Shown: positions 1-9,262 of the stretch, one piece after another | How positions within the stretch are numbered: position 1 is the first letter of the stretch | Layout: the number at the start of each line of letters is the position of its first letter | Origin: Micromonospora coriariae | Lineage (GTDB): Bacteria > Actinomycetota > Actinomycetes > Mycobacteriales > Micromonosporaceae | Direction of reading: 5' to 3' | Length of the DNA stretch: 64,000 nt | Assembly: GCF_900091455.1 (NCBI RefSeq) | Contig: NZ_LT607412.1 | Coordinates: 4,402,001-4,466,000 of the forward strand | Program-made: the position numbers and the translations under genes | The notes under the pieces: generated by a model | What the model was told of the DNA's origin: nothing | What the model saw: only the letters and a program-made list of their open reading frames with translations | Database searches by the model: none

Positions 1-227
1 TCGGAGGCGGCCTCGGCGCGCAGCTGGCGGCGGCGCTCCCGCTCCTCCTCCTTCGTGAGGGGGCGGGTGGGGCCGGCCGGGCGGCGGCCGGCGGTCGGCC
101 GCTTGGGCGTCTCCCGACCCTTGGCCGGGGTGTAGCCCCGGGGCCGCTCGGCGGTCTCCTCGGGAGTCACCGAGGAGACGGCCTCGTCGACGAGGTCGGT
201 GGACTTGCGGCGAAAGAGCGACGGCAC
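1..227 (-). CDS. DUF3043-family protein, N-terminal part only
   Basis: Only the first 75 codons are inside the window; the gene continues beyond base 1. Reading leftward from a GTG at 227, the product starts MPSLFRRKSTDLVDEA and is rich in Arg, Lys, Pro and Glu, ending in a charged KEEERERRRQ stretch. This hydrophilic, basic start resembles actinobacterial DUF3043 proteins, small membrane proteins of unknown function whose transmembrane part comes after such a tail. That assignment is from memory of the family, since the membrane part is not visible. No clear ribosome binding site precedes the GTG. It lies downstream of murA on the same strand, with a hairpin between them. Confidence 0.55.
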   Translation of the reverse strand, partial: MPSLFRRKSTDLVDEAVSSVTPEETAERPRGYTPAKGRETPKRPTAGRRPAGPTRPLTKEEERERRRQLRAEAAS

Positions 228-253
228 GCGGCAAGGGTAGCCAACGGTCCGCG

Positions 254-279
254 CCCGGTGCACATCGCGGTGCACCGGG
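254..279 (-). terminator. Hairpin downstream of murA
   Basis: A perfect 10-bp stem (CCCGGTGCAC paired with GTGCACCGGG) around a 6-base loop lies 22 bases past the murA stop. There is no T-tract, which is usual for high-GC actinobacterial terminators. Confidence 0.55.
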
Positions 280-301
280 GGCGAACGGAAGGTGGTGGAG
301 G

Positions 302-1657
302 TTACGGACGCTCGGCGTGCGCGCCGAGGTCGGCGAGCTTCGCCTCGAAGTCCTCGTAGCCCCGGTTGATCAGGTCGACGCCGTACACCCGGGAGGTGCC
401 CTCGGCCGCGAGCGCCGCGATCAGATGGCTGAAACCGGCCCGCAGGTCCGGGATGACCAGGTCGGCGGCGTGCAGCTTGCTCGGCCCGGCGATCACCGCG
501 GAGTGCTTGAAGTTGCGACGGCCGAAGCGGCACGGGGTGCCGCCGAGGCAGTCCCGGTAGACCTGGATGTTGGCGCCCATCGAGTTGAGCGCCTCGGTGT
601 AGCCCAGCCGCTGCTCGTAGACCGTCTCGTGGACGATCGACAGCCCGCGGGCCTGGGTCAGCGCCACGACCAGCGGCTGCTGCCAGTCGGTCATGAAGCC
701 GGGGTGCACGTCGGTCTCCAGCGCCACGGCGTTCAGTTCGCCGCCCGGGTGCCAGAACCGGATGCCACCCTCCTGGCCCGGGTCGCCCAGCTTCGGCGGA
801 CGGGCGTCGGTGACCTCGTACTCGCCGCCGACCGACCGGAAGATGTTCAGGAAGGTCATCATGTCGGCCTGCTGCGCGCCGAGCACCTCGACGTGACCGC
901 GGGTGGCCAGCGCGGCGGCCGCCCAGCTCGCCGCCTCGATCCGGTCCGGAATCGGCCGGTGGGTGTAGCCGTGCAGCTTCGGTACGCCCTGGATCTCGAT
1001 CACCCGGTCGGTGTGCACCTTGATGATCGCGCCCATCTTCTGCAGGATGCAGATCAGGTCGATGATCTCCGGCTCCACCGCGGCGTTGCGCAGCTCGGTG
1101 ACGCCCTCGGCCATCACAGCGGTCAGCAGCACCTGCTCGGTGGCGCCGACGCTCGGGTACGGCAGGGCGAACTTGGTGCCGTGCAGGCCGTTCGGCGCGG
1201 ACAGGTGCAGACCCTCGGGCCGCTTGTCGACAGTGGCACCGAACTCCCGCAGCGCCTGAAGGTGGAAGTCGATCGGGCGCGGGCCGATGTGGCAGCCGCC
1301 CAGGTCCGGGATGAACGCGTGCCCGAGCCGGTGCAGCAGCGGGCCGCAGAAGAGGATCGGGATCCGGCTGGAGCCGGCGTGCACGTTGATCTGGTCGGTG
1401 CTGGCGCTCTCCACGTTGGCCGGGTCGAAGACGAGCTCGCCGTCCTCGGTGCCGTCGGTGACCTTGACGCCGTGCAGACCGAGCAGACCCCGGACCACCT
1501 CGACGTCGCGGATCTTCGGCACGTCGAACAGCCGGCTCGGGCTGTCGCCGAGCAGCGCGGCGACCATCGCCTTCGAAACCAGGTTCTTCGCGCCGCGCAC
1601 GCGGATCCGCCCTTCAAGCGGAGTGCCTCCGTGCACGACCAGGACGTCGTCGGTCAA
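302..1657 (-). CDS. murA: UDP-N-acetylglucosamine 1-carboxyvinyltransferase
   Basis: Transfers enolpyruvate from phosphoenolpyruvate to UDP-N-acetylglucosamine, the first committed step of peptidoglycan precursor synthesis in the cytoplasm. The 451-residue product has normal MurA length and an EPSP-synthase fold pattern. The RGAKN substrate-binding motif is at residues 21-25 and the catalytic cysteine is C122 in GGCHIGPRPID. Because this is Cys rather than Asp, the enzyme would be expected to be fosfomycin sensitive. The start codon is a rare TTG at 1657, chosen because a GGAGG ribosome binding site sits five bases upstream and the protein begins MTDDVLVVHGG like its Streptomyces homologues. 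It is on the same strand as nadA, 212 bases downstream of it. Confidence 0.95.
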   Translation of the reverse strand: MTDDVLVVHGGTPLEGRIRVRGAKNLVSKAMVAALLGDSPSRLFDVPKIRDVEVVRGLLGLHGVKVTDGTEDGELVFDPANVESASTDQINVHAGSSRIPILFCGPLLHRLGHAFIPDLGGCHIGPRPIDFHLQALREFGATVDKRPEGLHLSAPNGLHGTKFALPYPSVGATEQVLLTAVMAEGVTELRNAAVEPEIIDLICILQKMGAIIKVHTDRVIEIQGVPKLHGYTHRPIPDRIEAASWAAAALATRGHVEVLGAQQADMMTFLNIFRSVGGEYEVTDARPPKLGDPGQEGGIRFWHPGGELNAVALETDVHPGFMTDWQQPLVVALTQARGLSIVHETVYEQRLGYTEALNSMGANIQVYRDCLGGTPCRFGRRNFKHSAVIAGPSKLHAADLVIPDLRAGFSHLIAALAAEGTSRVYGVDLINRGYEDFEAKLADLGAHAERP

Positions 1658-1869
1658 CGCAACCTCCAGCGCGTCGGTGCTGCCGTGTTGATGGTGGGGA
1701 GCGTGAACCCTTTCGCTACCCCGGATGCGGCCATATCGAAACGGCCCGCTTGCGTCGTCGCTCCGGCAGCATAGCCCTCGGTGACGAAAAAGGACTCGGT
1801 CACATCGGCGTGTGTGGCATTAATCGGTGATCCGGCACTTTTGCGTACCAAGGGCACTACGGATCGTGA

Positions 1870-3078
1870 TCAGACCGTGGCCGGCGGCGGGGTGTCCGCG
1901 CCGGGCAGGGCGAGCATCTGATCCAGCGCCACCCGGGCGTGGTACGCGGTGTCGGCGTCCACCGTGATCTGGTTGACCACCCGGCCGGCGACCAGCTCCT
2001 CCAGTGCCCACACCAGGTGCGGCAGGTCGATCCGGTTCATCGTCGAGCAGTAGCAGACCGCCTTGTCCAGGAACATGACCTGCTTGTCCGGGTGTGCCAG
2101 CGCCAGCCGGCGGACCAGGTTCAGCTCGGTGCCGAGCGCCCACGCCGACCCGGCGGGGGCCGCCTCGATGGTCTTGATGATGTACTCGGTCGAGCCGACG
2201 TGGTCGGCGGCCGTGACCACCTCGTGCCGGCACTCCGGGTGGACCAGCACGTTGACCCCGGGTACCCGCTCCCGTACGTCGTTGACGCTGTCCAGGGTGA
2301 ACCGGCCGTGCACCGAGCAGTGCCCGCGCCACAGGATCATCTTGGCGTCGCGCAGCTGCTCGGGGGTGAGCCCGCCGCCCGGCTTGTGCGGGTCGTAGAG
2401 CACGCAGTCGTCCAGGGACAGGCCCATCTCCAGCACGGCCGTGTTGCGGCCCAGGTGCTGGTCGGGCAGGAAGAGCACCTTCGACCCCTGCTCGAACGCC
2501 CAGTCCAGGGCGCGCTTGGCGTTGGAGGAGGTGCAGACCACGCCACCGTTACGGCCGACGAAGCCCTTGATGTCGGCCGAGGAGTTCATGTACGTCACCG
2601 GCACGGTCTCGCCGGCGATGCCCAGCTCGGTCAGCGTGTCCCAGGCGGCCTCGACCTGGCCCAGCACGGCCATGTCCGCCATCGAGCACCCGGCCGCCAG
2701 GTCGGGCAGGATCACCCGCTGGGTGTCGGTGGTGAGGATGTCGGCGCTCTCGGCCATGAAGTGCACGCCGCAGAAGAGGATGTACTCCGCGTCCGGGCGG
2801 GCCGCGGCCTCGCGGGCGAGCTTGAACGAGTCGCCGGTCACGTCCGCGAACTGGATCACCTCGTCGCGCTGGTAGTGGTGCCCCAGCACGAAGACCTTGC
2901 TGCCCAGCTTCGCCTTCGCCGCCGCGGCGCGGGCCACCAGATCCGGATCGCTGGGCGCCGGAAGATCGCCCGGACACTCGACGCCGCGCTCGGTGTCGGG
3001 GTCGCTGCCCCGGCCGAGCAGCAGCAGAGCCGTCGCCGTGTTGGAGGGTTCCACCCAGGTCGAAGTCACGTGATCCAT
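1870..3078 (-). CDS. nadA: Quinolinate synthase
   Basis: Condenses iminoaspartate with dihydroxyacetone phosphate to quinolinate in de novo NAD synthesis, using a [4Fe-4S] cluster. The 402-residue product shows the family motifs GHHYQRDE (66-73), CGVHFMAESAD (103-113) and VCTSSNA (181-187). The likely cluster ligands are C103, C182 and C342 or C344 in VCYCSTMN. The ATG at 3078 gives a normal length; a GTG at 3069 is an alternative. The gene is divergent from the glycerate kinase gene, with only 59 bases between start codons, so the promoters must overlap or abut. nadB and nadC are not in the window. Confidence 0.95.
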   Translation of the reverse strand: MDHVTSTWVEPSNTATALLLLGRGSDPDTERGVECPGDLPAPSDPDLVARAAAAKAKLGSKVFVLGHHYQRDEVIQFADVTGDSFKLAREAAARPDAEYILFCGVHFMAESADILTTDTQRVILPDLAAGCSMADMAVLGQVEAAWDTLTELGIAGETVPVTYMNSSADIKGFVGRNGGVVCTSSNAKRALDWAFEQGSKVLFLPDQHLGRNTAVLEMGLSLDDCVLYDPHKPGGGLTPEQLRDAKMILWRGHCSVHGRFTLDSVNDVRERVPGVNVLVHPECRHEVVTAADHVGSTEYIIKTIEAAPAGSAWALGTELNLVRRLALAHPDKQVMFLDKAVCYCSTMNRIDLPHLVWALEELVAGRVVNQITVDADTAYHARVALDQMLALPGADTPPPATV

Positions 3079-3137
3079 GGTCCCACAGCGCGGGCGCGGC
3101 GCGGCTTCCGTTGGTGTGGGCTGCCACACTGCTCGGC

Positions 3138-4277
3138 ATGCGTGTGCTGCTCTGCCCGGACAAGTTCGCCGGCACCCTGCCCGCACCGGAGGTGGCCGCC
3201 GCGGTGGCTGCCGGTTGGCGCACCGTCGCCGAGGGTGACGACCTGCTGATCCGGCCGCTGGCCGACGGCGGGCCGGGCTTCGTGGAGGTGCTCGCCGAGG
3301 CCCTCGGCGGCCGGCGGGTGGCGGTACGGACTGTCGACCCGCTGGGCCGGCCGGCGGCCGGTGAGATCCTGCTCACCGCCGACGGCGCGACCGCCTACCT
3401 GGAGAGCGCCCAGGCGTGCGGGCTGCACCTGCTCACCGGCGCCGAACGTGACCCGAAGACCACCACCTCCTACGGGCTGGGCCTGCTCGTCGCGGCCGCG
3501 GTGGAGAGCGGGGCCCGGACGGTGGTGATCGGGCTGGGTGGCTCCGGCACCAACGACGCCGGCGCCGGGATGCTGGCCGCGCTGGGCGTGACCCCGCTCG
3601 ACGCCGCCGGCGCCGCGCTTCCGTACGGCGGGGCGGCGCTCGCCGGGGCCGTCGCGCTGGACGGCGCACCCCGGCTGCGCGGGGTCCGCCTGGTCGCCGC
3701 CACCGACGTGGACAACCCGCTGCTCGGCCTGCACGGCGCGAGCAACGTGTTCGGCCCGCAGAAGGGTGCCGACCGGGCCGACGTGCTGTTGCTCGACGCC
3801 GCACTGGAGCACTTCGCGACGGTGTTGGAGCGGGATCTGCCCGGCTGCCCGGCGGGGCTCGGCGCGCTGCCCGGCGGCGGGGCCGCGGGCGGCATTGGCG
3901 CGGCCATCCTCGCCCTGGGTGGCGGCTGCGAATCGGGCATCGGCCTGGTCACCCGGGCCACCGGGCTGGACGCCGCGCTCGACACCGTCGACCTGGTGAT
4001 CACCGGCGAGGGGTCCTTCGACCACCAGTCGCTGCGCGGCAAGGTCGTCGCCGGGGTGGCCGGCGCCGCCCGGGACCGGGGGGTTCCCTGCGTGGTGGTG
4101 GCCGGCCAGGTGAGCACCGGCCGGCGGGAGGCCGCCGCGGCGGGGGTGACCGACGCGTACAGCCTGGTCGAGCACTTCGGCGGGGAGGAGGGCGGCGGGC
4201 TCGCCGCCGCGCTGAGCCGGCCGGTGGACGGGCTGCGCGAGCTGGGCGCCCGGCTGGCCCGGCAGTGGAGCCGCTGA
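3138..4277 (+). CDS. Glycerate kinase (GlxK/GarK family)
   Basis: Phosphorylates glycerate, feeding glyoxylate or serine-derived carbon to glycolysis; members of this family mostly make 2-phosphoglycerate. The 379-residue product begins MRVLLCPDKFAGTL, the typical start with the conserved Asp-Lys. It has the Gly-rich GLGGSGTNDAGAGM segment near residue 135 and the late VITGEGSFDHQSLRGK motif near residue 290. Start chosen at ATG 3138, because upstream in-frame codons run into the nadA promoter region. The order glycerate kinase-erpA-adoK is the same in M. tuberculosis (Rv2205c, Rv2204c, Rv2202c). Two different gene symbols are used for this family, so none is given. Confidence 0.9.
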   Translation: MRVLLCPDKFAGTLPAPEVAAAVAAGWRTVAEGDDLLIRPLADGGPGFVEVLAEALGGRRVAVRTVDPLGRPAAGEILLTADGATAYLESAQACGLHLLTGAERDPKTTTSYGLGLLVAAAVESGARTVVIGLGGSGTNDAGAGMLAALGVTPLDAAGAALPYGGAALAGAVALDGAPRLRGVRLVAATDVDNPLLGLHGASNVFGPQKGADRADVLLLDAALEHFATVLERDLPGCPAGLGALPGGGAAGGIGAAILALGGGCESGIGLVTRATGLDAALDTVDLVITGEGSFDHQSLRGKVVAGVAGAARDRGVPCVVVAGQVSTGRREAAAAGVTDAYSLVEHFGGEEGGGLAAALSRPVDGLRELGARLARQWSR

Positions 4278-4286
4278 GCGCTCCGG

Positions 4287-4307
4287 GTGGTCGCGGTACG
4301 CGGCCAC
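4287..4307 (+). terminator. Weak hairpin after glycerate kinase gene
   Basis: A 9-bp stem (GTGGTCGCG with CGCGGCCAC, one G-U pair) with a 3-base loop lies ten bases past the stop codon. It is short and has no T-tract, so the assignment is tentative. Confidence 0.3.
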
Positions 4308-4365
4308 GACCGGGCCGACCTGCGGCGGGGGTCACGCCACGCGGGTGAGCCCGGCCGCGGCGGCG

Positions 4366-4371
4366 TACGAT
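4366..4371 (+). promoter_or_regulatory. Possible -10 element for erpA
   Basis: TACGAT fits the TANNNT -10 pattern of the main sigma factor and lies 88 bases before the erpA start. No good -35 is visible at 17-18 bases. Confidence 0.3.
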
Positions 4372-4458
4372 CGGAAAAGGACCACACCGGGAATCACTGG
4401 ACGGCGCGCGGCGTTGGCCAGTGCGTCCGGACCCAATACCGCGCAGGGAGACTTCCAC

Positions 4459-4827
4459 GTGACCACGCCAGCGCAGACCGAGTCGACCGAGGCCAAGGCC
4501 CCTACTTCCGTCGTCCTCACCGACGTCGCGGCGCAGAAGGTCAAGGCTCTGATCGAGCAGGAGGGCCGCGACGACCTGCGGCTCCGTGTCGCGGTGCAGC
4601 CGGGCGGCTGCTCCGGCCTGCGGTACCAGCTCTTCTTCGACGAGCGTTCGCTCGACGGTGACGTCGTCACCGATTTCGGTGGTGTCGAGGTCGTCGTCGA
4701 CCGGATGAGCGCCCCGTACCTTTCCGGTGCGACGATCGACTTCGCTGACCGGATCGACGCGCAGGGCTTCACCATCGACAACCCCAACGCGGGCAACTCC
4801 TGCGCCTGTGGCGACTCGTTCAACTGA
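4459..4827 (+). CDS. erpA: Iron-sulfur cluster insertion protein, A-type carrier
   Basis: HesB/IscA family carrier that delivers Fe-S clusters to apoproteins. The 122-residue product has the three conserved cysteines: one in GGCSGLRY near residue 50 and two in the C-terminal SCACGDSF. The GTG at 4459 was chosen because AGGGAG lies ten bases upstream and the translated upstream extension has no family resemblance. It precedes adenosine kinase and follows glycerate kinase, as in mycobacteria. Nearby client candidates are the quinolinate synthase and the Rieske protein, but that is only inference from position. A strong terminator follows. Confidence 0.93.
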   Translation: MTTPAQTESTEAKAPTSVVLTDVAAQKVKALIEQEGRDDLRLRVAVQPGGCSGLRYQLFFDERSLDGDVVTDFGGVEVVVDRMSAPYLSGATIDFADRIDAQGFTIDNPNAGNSCACGDSFN

Positions 4828-4851
4828 GTCGTCCGCACCACGCACCATCAC

Positions 4852-4881
4852 GACGGGGCCGTCCTGTGGGACGGCCCCGTC
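4852..4881 (+). terminator. Strong terminator after erpA
   Basis: A perfect 13-bp GC stem (GACGGGGCCGTCC and its complement) encloses a 4-base loop, 24 bases past the erpA stop. Confidence 0.8.
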
Positions 4882-4966
4882 GTCGTGTGCGGGTGAAAGT
4901 GGTCCCCGAGCCGGCCGATCACCGTTGTCCGACCGACCGGATACCACCGGGTGGCCGGGCCGGTAG

Positions 4967-5980
<1,014 letters not shown>

Positions 5981-5996
5981 CGCTCGAAACGTCCTC

Positions 5997-6063
5997 CATG
6001 ATCGTTGGCTGCTCAGCAGCTGCCGGGGCCGCGTGCCGCCCAGCTCAGCCGCCAACGATCATG
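5997..6063. repeat. Intergenic element bounded by a perfect 13-bp inverted repeat
   Basis: CATGATCGTTGGC (5997-6009) is repeated in perfect inverted form at 6051-6063, 41 bases apart. Shorter complementary pieces inside (GGCTGCTCAGCAGCTG facing CAGCTCAGCC) would extend the stem with a bulge. It fills the space between convergent genes, so it could act as a two-way terminator. The long interior is unusual for that role and recalls a small palindromic mobile repeat. Confidence 0.6.
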
Positions 6064-6081
6064 GGTGGGCGGGGATGTTGG

Positions 6082-6309
6082 TCAGTGGGTTCGGCGGATG
6101 TCGTAGGCGGGGCCGTCCGGGCCCGTGATGGCGGCGACGAACTCCTGGCCGCGCATCCGGCACCAGGCGGGAATGTCCACGGCCGCGGCCGGGTCGTCGG
6201 CGAGCACCCGCACCACAGTGCCGATCGGCACCTGGGGCATCCGTCGGGCCGCCGCGATCACCGGCAGCGGGCAGCGCTGACCACGGCAGTCGAGCACCTC
6301 GTCCGGCAT
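6082..6309 (-). CDS. TusA-family sulfurtransferase
   Basis: Small sulfur carrier of 75 residues. It has the TusA/YeeD signature LDCRGQRCPLPV at residues 6-17; C13 in the CPLP motif is the expected persulfide-bearing cysteine, with an extra C8. C50 near the C terminus is also present. The ATG at 6309 lies two bases beyond the stop codon of the upstream cysteine desulfurase gene, so the two are almost certainly co-translated and the desulfurase is the probable sulfur donor. The final acceptor is not evident from the neighbours. Confidence 0.85.
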   Translation of the reverse strand: MPDEVLDCRGQRCPLPVIAAARRMPQVPIGTVVRVLADDPAAAVDIPAWCRMRGQEFVAAITGPDGPAYDIRRTH

Positions 6310-6311
6310 CG

Positions 6312-7463
6312 TCACAGCCCCACCACCCCGGCCTCGGCGCGCAGCCCGGCGACGATCCCGGGCAACTCGGCGAGGAACCGCTCGACGTCCGCCTCGGTCG
6401 TCTCCCGGTGCAGGCTGACGCGGACGTTGCCGTGGGAGAGCACCCCCATCGCCTCCAGCACGTGCGACGGGCGCAGCGTGGACGAGGTGCAGGACGAGCC
6501 GGACGACACCGCGAAGCCCCGCCGGTCCAGCGCGTGCAGCAGCGCCTCGCCGTCCACGTACAGGCAGGAGAACGTGACCAGGTGGGGGAGCCGGAGCACC
6601 GGATCGCCGACCACCTCCACGTCCGGCACCTCCGCCGGGACCCGCGCCCGGATCCGGTCCACCAGCGGCGCCAGCCGGGTCTCCTCGGCCGCGGCGTCGG
6701 CCGCCGCCGCGCGCAGGCTCGCCGCCGCCGCCACCACCGCGGGCAGGTTCACCGAGCCGGGGGTACGCCCGCCCTCCCGCTCGTCGGCCGGCCAGGGTGA
6801 CTCCCAGCGGGTGCCCTTGCGGACCGCCAGCAGCCCCACCCCGGGCGGACCACCCCACTTGTGCGCGCTGGCGGTGAGCACCGACCAGCCCGCCGGCAGG
6901 GGCACCCGGCCGACCGACTGCGCGGCGTCGACGTACAGCGGCACCCCGGCGTCGGCGCAGGCGGCGGCCGCCTCCGCGACCGGTTGCACGGTGCCCACCT
7001 CGTGGCTGGCGGTGATCAGCGCGGCCAGCGCGACCCCGGGAGCCCGGACCGCGTCCGACCAGGCGGCCAGGTCCAGCCGGCCCAGCCGGTCGACCGGCAC
7101 CGGGTTGGCGACGCCGCCCGCCGCAACGTGCCGCTCCGCGGCGTGCAGCACCGCGGAGTGCTCGATCGCCGAATGCACAAGCGTCGGCCCGACCCGACGC
7201 CGCCCGGCCAGGCCGCCGAGCACCGCGCCGTGCGCCGCCGTCGTACCGCTGGAGGTGAAGGACAGCTCGTCCGCGCGGACGCCGAGCGTCTGCGCGGTGG
7301 CCTCGCGGGCGGCGTCGAGCAGTTGCCGTGCCCGGCGGGCCTGGCTGTAGAGCTTGCCCGGGTCGGCCCAGCCGTCGTCGAAGGCGGCCAGCAGCGCCTG
7401 CCGGGCGACCGGATGCATCGGCGCGGCGGTCGCCGCGTCCAGGTAGACCGGGGATGCGCTCAC
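6312..7463 (-). CDS. Cysteine desulfurase, NifS/IscS-like
   Basis: PLP-dependent class V aminotransferase-fold enzyme that takes sulfur from cysteine and forms an enzyme persulfide. The 383-residue product opens with YLDAATAAPMHPVAR, has the HSAIEHSAVL histidine segment, the PLP lysine in SAHKWGGPPGVG, and the mobile catalytic-cysteine loop SSGSSCTSS near residue 330. The GTG at 7463 gives the usual start a few residues before YLDAA. It is coupled to a TusA-like carrier two bases downstream, which suggests sulfur relay rather than general Fe-S assembly. Neither of the standard names iscS or nifS can be chosen from sequence alone. Confidence 0.88.
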   Translation of the reverse strand: MSASPVYLDAATAAPMHPVARQALLAAFDDGWADPGKLYSQARRARQLLDAAREATAQTLGVRADELSFTSSGTTAAHGAVLGGLAGRRRVGPTLVHSAIEHSAVLHAAERHVAAGGVANPVPVDRLGRLDLAAWSDAVRAPGVALAALITASHEVGTVQPVAEAAAACADAGVPLYVDAAQSVGRVPLPAGWSVLTASAHKWGGPPGVGLLAVRKGTRWESPWPADEREGGRTPGSVNLPAVVAAAASLRAAAADAAAEETRLAPLVDRIRARVPAEVPDVEVVGDPVLRLPHLVTFSCLYVDGEALLHALDRRGFAVSSGSSCTSSTLRPSHVLEAMGVLSHGNVRVSLHRETTEADVERFLAELPGIVAGLRAEAGVVGL

Positions 7464-7634
7464 AGACCAACACGCTATCGCGGCGGTATGCCTAGGATCC
7501 CCCCAATGGGGGGCGGACAGTGACCCCACCACGGCCGAGTCCGTCATGGTCGAGTAATCTGCGACCGTCGGTGACGCCTTTGCCGCCGGTGCTGAGGAAA
7601 GACGCACCGCGGCGCGCTAGGGAGGCAGGACCAG

Positions 7635-8606
7635 GTGGTCGCAAGGAGTTCGGAGGTACGGCCGTCGGCCGTACGGCACAGCGCTTCCCGAGGGGTCGGT
7701 GGACGCCGACGGCGCGGTGCTGGTCGGTTGGCCGGGCTCGGTCTCGGTGGCGTGGCGCTGCTGGTCCTGCTCACAGGCTGTGACGTCGGTCAGGCGTTCG
7801 ACGGCTTCGGCTGGCCGCAGGGCGGCATCTCGGCCGAGTCCCGGCGGATGTACGACCTGTGGATCGCCTCCTGCATCGCCGCGCTCGCGGTCGGCGTCTT
7901 CGTGTGGGGTCTGATCTTCTGGTGCGTCGTGCGCTACCGCAAGCGTGGCAACGCGCTGCCGGTGCAGACTCGCTACAACATGCCGATGGAGTTCCTCTAC
8001 ACCATCGCGCCGATCCTGATCGTCTCCGTGCTCTTCTACTACACGGCGATCGTGCAGACCGACGTGGACAAGTTGTCGAAGAACCCCGACGTCACCGTCG
8101 AGGTCGTCGCGTTCAAGTGGAACTGGCAGTTCAACTACCGCGACGGCCAGGGCACGGAAGCCCGCACCACCGCGTCGACGCTCGGCACCAGTGAGGTCAT
8201 CCCGGTGCTGGTGCTGCCGACCAACCGGTCCATCCGGTTCGAGGAGACCAGCCGCGACGTCATCCACTCTTTCTGGGTGCCGGAGCTGCTGTTCAAGCGG
8301 GACGTCATGCCGGGCAAGATCCGCAACGTGTTCGAGGTCTCCAGCCTGGTGAGCGAGGGCGCCTACGTCGGCCGCTGCGCCGAGCTGTGCGGCAGCTACC
8401 ACGCGTTCATGAACTTCGAGCTGCGGGTGGTCTCGCCGGAGAAGTACGACCAGTTCCTGGCTGCCAAGCAGAGCGGCAAGTCCACCCAGGACGCGCTGAC
8501 CGCCATCGGTGAGAAGCCGTACGCGGAGACCACGCAGCCGTTCGAGACCAGGCGGACGCAGAGCAACTTCAACCCGGACAGCGCTCCGGCCGGCACGGGA
8601 AGCTGA
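7635..8606 (+). CDS. ctaC: Cytochrome c oxidase subunit II
   Basis: Membrane-anchored subunit carrying the CuA centre of the aa3-type oxidase. The 323-residue product has an Arg-rich N terminus and a lipoprotein-like signal ending in LLTGC at about residues 45-49. Two transmembrane helices follow (about 75-100 and 118-140), then an outer cupredoxin domain. CuA ligands are seen in DVIHSFWVPEL (His) and CAELCGSYHAFM (two Cys, Glu, His, Met). The GTG at 7635 has GGAGG seven to ten bases upstream. ctaF follows after nine bases. The catalytic subunit ctaD is not adjacent, as in mycobacteria. Confidence 0.95.
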   Translation: MVARSSEVRPSAVRHSASRGVGGRRRRGAGRLAGLGLGGVALLVLLTGCDVGQAFDGFGWPQGGISAESRRMYDLWIASCIAALAVGVFVWGLIFWCVVRYRKRGNALPVQTRYNMPMEFLYTIAPILIVSVLFYYTAIVQTDVDKLSKNPDVTVEVVAFKWNWQFNYRDGQGTEARTTASTLGTSEVIPVLVLPTNRSIRFEETSRDVIHSFWVPELLFKRDVMPGKIRNVFEVSSLVSEGAYVGRCAELCGSYHAFMNFELRVVSPEKYDQFLAAKQSGKSTQDALTAIGEKPYAETTQPFETRRTQSNFNPDSAPAGTGS

Positions 8607-8615
8607 GGCGGCGGC

Positions 8616-9041
8616 ATGAAGACCGAATGGCGTATCTTCCTGATCATCGCCACGTTCCTGTTCGGCGCCGCGATCCTCTACGGCGCCTGGACGGCCGGTG
8701 AGTCCGGCGGCGTCGAGTGGGTGGGCACTGTCGCCCTGCTGCTGTCCTTCCTGCTCTGCACGATGTGCGGCGGCTTCTTCTGGTTCGTCTCGCGCCGTAT
8801 CGACCTGCGCCCGGAGGACCGGCCGGACGCCGAGATCTCCGACGGCGCCGGTGAGGTCGGCTTCTTCAGCCCCGGCAGCTACTGGCCGTTCGGGCTGGCG
8901 CTCGCCGCCGCGATGGCCGGCATGGGCCTGGCGTTCTGGCAGTACTGGCTGATCGGCCTCGGTCTGGTGGCGGTCATCTTCGCCGCCTGCGGGCTGCTGT
9001 TCGAGTACTACAGCGGCACCCGGCGCACCGCCGAGCACTGA
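8616..9041 (+). CDS. ctaF: Cytochrome c oxidase subunit IV, actinobacterial type
   Basis: Small integral membrane subunit found in actinobacterial aa3 oxidases and part of the bcc-aa3 supercomplex. The 141-residue product has about four hydrophobic segments, starts MKTEWRIFLIIATFLFG, and has the family's RRIDLRPEDRPDAEI loop between the second and third. It has no cofactor ligands. The ATG is nine bases after the ctaC stop with GAGG upstream, so the two form an operon. It is followed by a strong terminator. Confidence 0.93.
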   Translation: MKTEWRIFLIIATFLFGAAILYGAWTAGESGGVEWVGTVALLLSFLLCTMCGGFFWFVSRRIDLRPEDRPDAEISDGAGEVGFFSPGSYWPFGLALAAAMAGMGLAFWQYWLIGLGLVAVIFAACGLLFEYYSGTRRTAEH

Positions 9042-9078
9042 CCCACCCGGTCGCCGTCACGGCCGATCCATGGCAGCA

Positions 9079-9114
9079 CGAAGGCCCGTTCCCCGGTGGG
9101 GGAGCGGGCCTTCG
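9079..9114 (+). terminator. Terminator after ctaC-ctaF
   Basis: A 16-bp stem, with one G-U pair, around a 4-base loop; the core is CGAAGGCCCG with its complement. It lies 37 bases past the ctaF stop. Confidence 0.8.
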
Positions 9115-9150
9115 TCGTGCCCGGGCCTGGTCGGGCACGACCTGCTCGGG

Positions 9151-9227
9151 TGATCGACTCCACATCGCCGAACTGGGTGTGACAGCGCGGCAGGACACCG
9201 CAAGACCGGCGACACCGAGTTGATCGA
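9151..9227. repeat. Degenerate palindromic intergenic element, copy 1
   Basis: The ends are imperfect inverted repeats: TGATCGACTCCACATCGCCG on the left faces the complement of CGGCGACACCGAGTTGATCG on the right, and GGTGT faces GACACC inside. The reverse complement of 24731-24806 shares GATCGACTCCA-ATC, GGACACC and CGAC at matching spacing, so both appear to be members of one family. It lies between the ctaF terminator and the 3' end of a small minus-strand gene. Confidence 0.55.
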
Positions 9228-9262
9228 GCCAGGGTGCGGCGCAGACGGGTCGGGTGGTGGGG

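Noticed and set aside
317..1774. Long plus-strand open frame opposite murA
   Set aside because: It is the mirror of a clear murA gene; composition (Val, Arg, Gln-rich) is that of an antisense frame in GC-rich coding DNA.
1654..1857. Short minus-strand frame overlapping the murA start
   Set aside because: No ribosome site or family resemblance; the space is better explained as the murA promoter region.
3111..3137. Earlier start for the glycerate kinase
   Set aside because: The family start MRVLLCPDKF begins at 3138 and an earlier start would intrude on the nadA promoter.
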